Origin: an uncultured beta proteobacterium
GTDB taxonomy: Bacteria; Pseudomonadota; Gammaproteobacteria; Burkholderiales; Burkholderiaceae_C
Assembly: GCA_903834645.1 (NCBI GenBank)
Contig: CAILKA010000648.1
Coordinates: 1-11,567 of the forward strand
Direction: 5' to 3'
DNA: 11,567 nucleotides
Positions 8,191 through 11,567 of the stretch are shown here, in pieces (positions within the stretch are counted from its first letter, which is position 1; every line of letters begins with the position of its first letter). The translations under genes and the position numbers were made by a program. The notes under the pieces are model-generated. The model searched no databases. It was not told where the DNA came from and saw only the letters and a list, made by a program, of their open reading frames with translations.

Positions 8191-8259
8191 ATATCGAACG
8201 AGTTTCCTGCTGGTCAGGGGAATTCTTCACGCTGGCGTCATTGGTAGTTTTGCGGGGTA

Positions 8260-8287
8260 TTTACTCCAGTAGCAGTTTCGATAGAAT
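8260..8287 (+). promoter_or_regulatory. Predicted sigma70-type promoter of the H-NS family gene
   Basis: TTTACT (8260-8265; 4/6 to TTGACA) and TAGAAT (8282-8287; 5/6 to TATAAT) are separated by 16 bp. The predicted start near 8294 gives a leader of about 28 nt containing GGGAG (8309-8313) before the ATG at 8322. The surrounding 131-bp gap (8191-8321) is visibly richer in A/T than the flanking genes, which fits possible H-NS autoregulation (inference). Confidence 0.6.
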
Positions 8288-8321
8288 CGCGCCCCCTTCA
8301 CCGATTGCGGGAGTGAGTTCC

Positions 8322-8636
8322 ATGGCATCAATTGCCCAATTGCTCGAACAGAAGGCAGCCCTGGAGCGGCAGATTGCGGACGCGCAGCGAGAGGCTCGGT
8401 CGACCGCCATCGCACAGGTCAAGACATTGATGGCCGAACATGGGCTCTCGATGGCCGACCTGGCGTCGCGTGCGCCCATTGCCGCACCGAAGGCAAGGGC
8501 CGCGGGCGGCGCAAAGGTCGCCATCAAGTACCGCAACACCGCCACGGGGGACACCTGGACGGGTCGGGGGCTGAAGCCCAAATGGCTGAAGGCCCAGCTC
8601 GACGCGGGCAAGCAGTTGTCGGACTTCGCCGTCTGA
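8322..8636 (+). CDS. H-NS family histone-like nucleoid-structuring protein
   Basis: This 104-residue protein belongs to the small H-NS family common in Burkholderiales, which binds the minor groove of AT-rich DNA, oligomerises and silences genes, often horizontally acquired ones. The N-terminus (about 1-45) is a charged, predicted coiled-coil oligomerisation segment (LLEQKAALERQIADAQREAR). An Ala-rich linker follows (46-64). The C-terminal DNA-binding domain runs from KYRNTATGDTWTGRG to the end, with the conserved hook TWTGRG at 78-83, then LKPKWLKAQLDAGKQLSDFAV. The in-frame reading continues upstream without a stop, but the ATG at 8322 is preceded by a purine-rich GGGAG and gives the family's standard length. 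It has its own promoter and sits 46 bp before dnaG. It is probably one of several paralogues in the genome, so I give no gene symbol. Confidence 0.92.
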   Translation: MASIAQLLEQKAALERQIADAQREARSTAIAQVKTLMAEHGLSMADLASRAPIAAPKARAAGGAKVAIKYRNTATGDTWTGRGLKPKWLKAQLDAGKQLSDFAV

Positions 8637-8658
8637 CGGGCCCTCGCACCCTCGCAGC

Positions 8659-8683
8659 CGGGCCGGGCGCTAGACTCGGCCCG
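8659..8683 (+). promoter_or_regulatory. -10-like element within a palindrome at the dnaG start
   Basis: CGGGCCG (8659-8665) and CGGCCCG (8677-8683) are a perfect 7-bp inverted repeat with an 11-nt spacer that contains TAGACT (8671-8676, 4/6 to TATAAT). The last base of the repeat is the G of the dnaG GTG. TAGACT ends 6 bp before that codon, so transcription from it would start at or near the start codon. RNA reading through from the H-NS gene could instead fold the repeat and hide the start. No -35 or Shine-Dalgarno is evident. Confidence 0.4.
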
Positions 8684-10425
8684 TGAGCGTACGCGGGCAG
8701 ATTCCGGATTCCTTCATCCAGGAGGTGTTGGCTCGCACCGACATTGCCGATGTCGTGTCGCGCCACGTTGCCCTGCGTCGCGGCGGCGCCAATCTGCTCG
8801 GGCTGTGCCCGTTTCATGGCGAGAAGTCGCCGAGTTTCACCGTCAGCCCTTCCAAGCAGTTCTACCACTGCTTCGGGTGCGGGGCGCACGGGGACGCAAT
8901 CCGGTTCCTGATGGAGCATGCAGGCATGGGCTTCATCGATGCCGTGCGTGACCTTGCCCAGTCCGCCGGGCTGAAGGTGCCTGAAGTGGCTGTCGATCCA
9001 GCCGAAAAGGCGCGAGCAGAGGGCGAACGCGAACGGCAGCTGCGGTTGAGCACGGTGCTGGAGCGTGCTGCGGAGCATTACCGGGAGCGCCTGCGTCAAA
9101 GCCCCCGGGCGATCGACTATCTCAAGCGCCGCGGCCTGGACGGGCGTGTGGCGAAGCTGTTCGGCCTGGGCTATGCGCCGGAAGGCTGGCGCAGCCTGGC
9201 GAGCGCCTTCCCGTCCTACGACGATCCCGTCCTGGTGGAGGCGGGTCTTGTGATCGCCCAAGGCGACGAGGGCGCCGAGTCGCGGCGCTACGATCGTTTC
9301 CGCGACCGCATCATGTTCCCCATCCGTTCGGTAAAAGGTGAGGTGATCGGATTCGGGGGCCGGGTAATCGATGGCGGCGAGCCGAAGTACCTGAACTCCC
9401 CCGAGACCCCCGTCTTCGTCAAGGGTCGCGAGCTCTACGGCCTGTACGAGGCGCGCACGGCCATCCGTGAGCGCAACCATGCGCTGGTGGTGGAGGGCTA
9501 CATGGACGTGGTGGCGCTGGCTCAGCTCGGCTTCGGGCATGCAGTGGCCACTCTGGGTACCGCCTGCACGCCCGAGCACGTGCGCAAGCTGCTGCGCTTC
9601 ACGGATCACGTCGTCTTCAGCTTCGACGGCGACGCGGCGGGCCGGCGAGCGGCAGCCCGCGCACTCGAGGCTGCCCTGCCCCACGTCACCGATCTCCGGA
9701 CCTTCCGTTTCCTGTTCCTGCCCGACGAGCACGACCCGGACAGCTTCGTGCGCACCTTCGGGTCCGACGCCTTCGACGAGCAACTCCGCGCCGCCCGGCC
9801 TTTGTCGCGCCAGCTGGTCGAGCAAGCCGCCAGCGGCTGCGAGCTCGACACCGCAGAGGGCCGGTCTCGGATGCTGTCGCAGGCCCGTTCACTTTGGCAG
9901 GAGTTGCCTGAGGGGGCCTTCAGGCGTCAGATCCTGGACGACCTCGCGCAGTCAGCAAGGATGTCGGTCGATGATCTGGGCCGCCTGTGGGGGCAGTCGC
10001 GCGCTCCGCGCCCGCCGAGGGAGGGCCAGCCCGGCGGCAGCAGCCGATCCACAGGCACGCGGGCCGGGGCGCCTCGCAAGGCCGTGCGTGCCCCGCAGGA
10101 CCATGTGCTGCACATCCTGCTCCTGCACGCGGGCCTGTGGAACGAGTTGTCGCACGAGGAGCAGAACTGGCTCGCCGAGCTCCCGGACTGGCACGGGGAG
10201 GCGGCACGTTGGCTCGACCGCACCTTCGCCCACGAGGGCGCACAGGCCTGGCCCGCGCTGCGTGCGATGATGGAGGATCAGTCCTTCGCCAGCATGGCGA
10301 GCCTGCTCGTCGACGCCAGCGAGGTGCCGCCCGCGGCTGACGTACAGACCCTGCGCGCGGCGATCACGCGCGCACGAACCGCCGCCGACCGGCGCGACGC
10401 CTGGCGCGTCCTCGGGCGAGCCTGA
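8683..10425 (+). CDS. dnaG: DNA primase DnaG
   Basis: DnaG makes the RNA primers for leading- and lagging-strand DNA synthesis at the fork and is recruited by the DnaB helicase. The 580-residue protein is full length (E. coli 581). Its CHC2 zinc-binding domain uses C42, H45, C63 and C66. The RNA-polymerase core has the expected RYDRFRDRIMFPIRS and GFGGRVID segments. The TOPRIM catalytic acids are E271 and D275 (VEGYMDVV), D315 and D317 (FSFDGDAAGR), and D351 and D353 (DEHDPDSF), all at a constant +6 from E. coli. A Pro/Arg/Gly/Ser-rich linker (about 440-470) leads to the divergent C-terminal DnaB-binding domain. The GTG at 8683 is the best start: an in-frame TAG lies at 8671-8673, and the conserved IPDSFIQEVLARTDI begins at residue 7. 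It precedes rpoD, as in the macromolecular synthesis operon, but rpsU is not next to it here. Confidence 0.97.
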   Translation: MSVRGQIPDSFIQEVLARTDIADVVSRHVALRRGGANLLGLCPFHGEKSPSFTVSPSKQFYHCFGCGAHGDAIRFLMEHAGMGFIDAVRDLAQSAGLKVPEVAVDPAEKARAEGERERQLRLSTVLERAAEHYRERLRQSPRAIDYLKRRGLDGRVAKLFGLGYAPEGWRSLASAFPSYDDPVLVEAGLVIAQGDEGAESRRYDRFRDRIMFPIRSVKGEVIGFGGRVIDGGEPKYLNSPETPVFVKGRELYGLYEARTAIRERNHALVVEGYMDVVALAQLGFGHAVATLGTACTPEHVRKLLRFTDHVVFSFDGDAAGRRAAARALEAALPHVTDLRTFRFLFLPDEHDPDSFVRTFGSDAFDEQLRAARPLSRQLVEQAASGCELDTAEGRSRMLSQARSLWQELPEGAFRRQILDDLAQSARMSVDDLGRLWGQSRAPRPPREGQPGGSSRSTGTRAGAPRKAVRAPQDHVLHILLLHAGLWNELSHEEQNWLAELPDWHGEAARWLDRTFAHEGAQAWPALRAMMEDQSFASMASLLVDASEVPPAADVQTLRAAITRARTAADRRDAWRVLGRA

Positions 10426-10428
10426 CCC

Positions 10429-10448
10429 GGCTCGGGCACTCCCGAGCC
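10429..10448 (+). terminator. Hairpin between dnaG and rpoD (terminator, attenuator or processing site)
   Basis: GGCTCGGG (10429-10436), a CACT tetraloop, and CCCGAGCC (10441-10448) make a perfect 8-bp GC-rich stem starting 4 nt after the dnaG stop. The next bases (CTGCCTGC) are not U-rich, so termination would be inefficient or Rho-aided. A hairpin here could lower read-through into rpoD or protect the dnaG 3' end. It also overlaps the place where a -35 for the next promoter would be. Confidence 0.5.
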
Positions 10449-10458
10449 CTGCCTGCGG

Positions 10459-10464
10459 TATAAT
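10459..10464 (+). promoter_or_regulatory. Consensus -10 element, predicted rpoD promoter
   Basis: A perfect TATAAT stands 34 bp after the dnaG stop, with a predicted start near 10471. No recognisable -35 is found 16-18 bp upstream, where the sequence (about 10435-10442) is part of the hairpin. It would provide an rpoD transcript separate from dnaG, in line with the internal rpoD promoters known from other bacteria. Confidence 0.6.
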
Positions 10465-10470
10465 CCGTTT

Positions 10471-10706
10471 GCTGCAACGGCAAGAGTGGCAGCAGCACCT
10501 CCGGACCCGGCCGCCCTTCGAACAGGGTACGACACCGATGGCCAACATCACCGCAAGGGCTGCAGTTTTCAACGCCACGTGAGCTTGCCTGCCCTGCCCG
10601 CGCGATGTTCCGGCTCGCCGCTTGACGATCTGGTCATCCTGTGTAGCTGCCTCCACAGCCGTGGTGGTCGCATGGCCGTCCGTCTCCACCCCTTTCGAGG
10701 AAACGC
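10471..10706 (+). other. Predicted long 5' untranslated leader of rpoD
   Basis: If transcription starts near 10471, the leader is about 236 nt. Visible structure includes TGCTGC (10470-10475)/GCAGCA (10489-10494), which would put a hairpin at the very 5' end. CTGTG (10639-10643)/CACAG (10654-10658) competes with CCAC (10653-10656)/GTGG (10661-10664) not far above the rpoD start. A 14-codon reading frame (ATG 10538, TGA 10580-10582, peptide MANITARAAVFNAT) is possible but has only a weak upstream AGGG. TTGACG at 10622-10627 has no matching -10. I recognise no known riboswitch. Confidence 0.35.
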
Positions 10707-11567
10707 ATGACCGCGAAGAAGCCGGCCGGCAAGGCTGCCGCGCCCGCCACCAAGGCGAAGACTCCCCCTGCACCAAAGGCCGTCGACAACACGGCAGGCG
10801 TTGCCTCGCGCGCCGCCTCTGCGCCCCAAGGCTCGCCCAAAGGCTCCACGGACCGCTCGACTGGCTCTGCCCCGGCCAAGTCGGCGCCCGCCGAACTCCG
10901 TCCTGCACGATCCTCCGACGTGAAGGCGCCGGCACGTCCCACCGGCAAGCCGACCGAGGCCGCCACGCCGCCCGCCACGCCCCCAAAGGCGCCCGCCAAG
11001 GCGGAGAAGGCCTCGGCAGCCGGGAAGCCCCCCGCCCAGGCAGCAGGCAAATCGACCGCCTCGTCGGCGGGCTCGAAGACAACCGCAGCCTCTGTGCCCG
11101 CTCCGGGCGCTGGCAAGGCGGCTGCCAAGGTGCCCGGCAAGAAGGGCGTGCAGCCGCCCGCTCCGGCAGCCGAACTCGACGACGAACTTGCCGAGGTGAG
11201 TGGCGACTTTGAGAGCGGCGAGGACGTCGAAACCCTGTCGGGTACCGAGCAGGAGGAAGCCGAGGCGAAGTCCAAGGCCAAGCCTCTGCGCATGAAGGTC
11301 TCGCGCGCCAAGGAGCGCGCGCTGATGCGTGAATTCGGGCTGGACGAAACCACGCTGACCGAGGAGGAGGTCGCCAAGCGTCGGCAGGAGCTCAAGACGC
11401 TCATCAAGATGGGCAAGACGAGGGGCTACCTCACCCATCAGGAAATCAACGACCACTTGCCCGAGAAGCTCGTCAACGAGGAGATCCTCGAGGCGATCAT
11501 CTCGATGCTCAATGACATGGGCATCGCGGTGTACGAGCAGGCGCCCGACGCGGCGACGCTGCTGATA
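10707..11567 (+). CDS. rpoD: RNA polymerase primary sigma factor RpoD (5' part, cut by window edge)
   Basis: RpoD directs RNA polymerase to housekeeping promoters. The frame is open to the window end, giving the first 287 residues. Residues 1 to about 150 are low complexity (Ala, Lys, Pro, Ser, Gly) with few acidic residues. An acidic stretch follows (about 156-187, with ELDDELAEV and SGEDVETLSGTEQEEAEAK), then a basic, helical-looking stretch (188-224). Sigma region 1.1 begins near 225, with LKTLIKMGKTRGYLTHQEIN, NDHLPEKLV and MLNDMGIAVYEQAPDA, closely matching the very N-terminus of E. coli sigma70. The sequence is therefore a long N-terminal extension plus region 1.1; promoter-binding regions 1.2-4 lie beyond the window. 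The ATG is supported by GAGG (10697-10700), 6 nt upstream, and an in-frame TAG at 10644-10646. Extended RpoD N-termini are known in Bordetella/Burkholderia relatives. Confidence 0.95.
   Translation, partial: MTAKKPAGKAAAPATKAKTPPAPKAVDNTAGVASRAASAPQGSPKGSTDRSTGSAPAKSAPAELRPARSSDVKAPARPTGKPTEAATPPATPPKAPAKAEKASAAGKPPAQAAGKSTASSAGSKTTAASVPAPGAGKAAAKVPGKKGVQPPAPAAELDDELAEVSGDFESGEDVETLSGTEQEEAEAKSKAKPLRMKVSRAKERALMREFGLDETTLTEEEVAKRRQELKTLIKMGKTRGYLTHQEINDHLPEKLVNEEILEAIISMLNDMGIAVYEQAPDAATLLI

Noticed and set aside
8524..9825. Minus-strand open frame of 433 codons antisense to dnaG
   Set aside because: It is a shadow of dnaG, whose zinc-binding and TOPRIM residues are all in place on the plus strand.
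10514..10527. tRNA T-arm-like CCCTTCGAACAGGG in the rpoD leader
   Set aside because: It is only a 4-bp repeat around TCGAAC. There is no acceptor, D or anticodon arm nearby, and on the other strand the T-arm pairing fails.
10486..10710. 74-codon open frame in the dnaG-rpoD gap
   Set aside because: It is in a different frame from rpoD, has no Shine-Dalgarno or recognisable product, and covers the region better explained as a leader.
9952..11456. Minus-strand open frames across the dnaG 3' end and rpoD
   Set aside because: Translations are Gly/Ala/Leu/Arg-rich low complexity, as expected opposite the repetitive rpoD N-terminal codons. The plus-strand frame carries sigma region 1.1.
1..11567. 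CRISPR array, insertion sequence, prophage or defence island
   Set aside because: No regularly spaced direct repeats, transposase motifs, integrase or terminal repeats were seen. Genes are housekeeping and codon use looks uniform.

Overview
The window is GC-rich, densely coded chromosomal housekeeping DNA. The protein sequences and gene content (an SerB without an ACT domain, a Burkholderia-type small H-NS protein, a primary sigma factor with a long Ala/Lys/Pro-rich N-terminal extension, and hrpA next to argA and yggX) point to a betaproteobacterium, most likely Burkholderiales. The sequence alone does not fix genus or species.

Layout. Bases 1-2576 (+) hold the 3' half of mfd (transcription-repair coupling factor, cut by the window edge), followed after 7 bp by serB (phosphoserine phosphatase). 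Facing them on the minus strand is hrpA (2585-6490), a 1301-residue DEAH-box RNA helicase. The two stop codons lie 8 bp apart, inside one perfect hairpin. A 52-bp divergent intergenic region separates hrpA from argA (6543-7898, N-acetylglutamate synthase). yggX (7918-8190, iron-trafficking/oxidative damage protein) follows argA closely. After a 131-bp gap with its own promoter comes a small H-NS family gene (8322-8636). Next is dnaG (8683-10425, primase), and the window ends in the 5' part of rpoD (10707-11567, primary sigma factor). dnaG-rpoD is the core of the macromolecular synthesis operon, but here rpsU is not beside dnaG and an H-NS gene is.

How the genes work together. There are three functional blocks: stalled-complex rescue (Mfd clears stalled RNA polymerase; HrpA is reported to act on stalled ribosomes), amino-acid synthesis (SerB ends serine synthesis; ArgA starts arginine synthesis), and replication/transcription initiation (DnaG, RpoD, with H-NS as a chromatin regulator).

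No mobile element, CRISPR array, tRNA or rRNA was seen, and I found no clearly new multi-gene system. The most interesting signals are in the control regions. hrpA, argA and dnaG all start with GTG, lack a visible Shine-Dalgarno sequence, and have a -10-like hexamer 6-9 bp before the start, which suggests leaderless transcripts. The hrpA/argA promoters appear physically overlapping. The dnaG start lies in a GC-rich palindrome. rpoD has a hairpin, a perfect TATAAT and a long leader of about 236 nt. RpoD carries a charge-segregated, probably disordered extension of about 220 residues.
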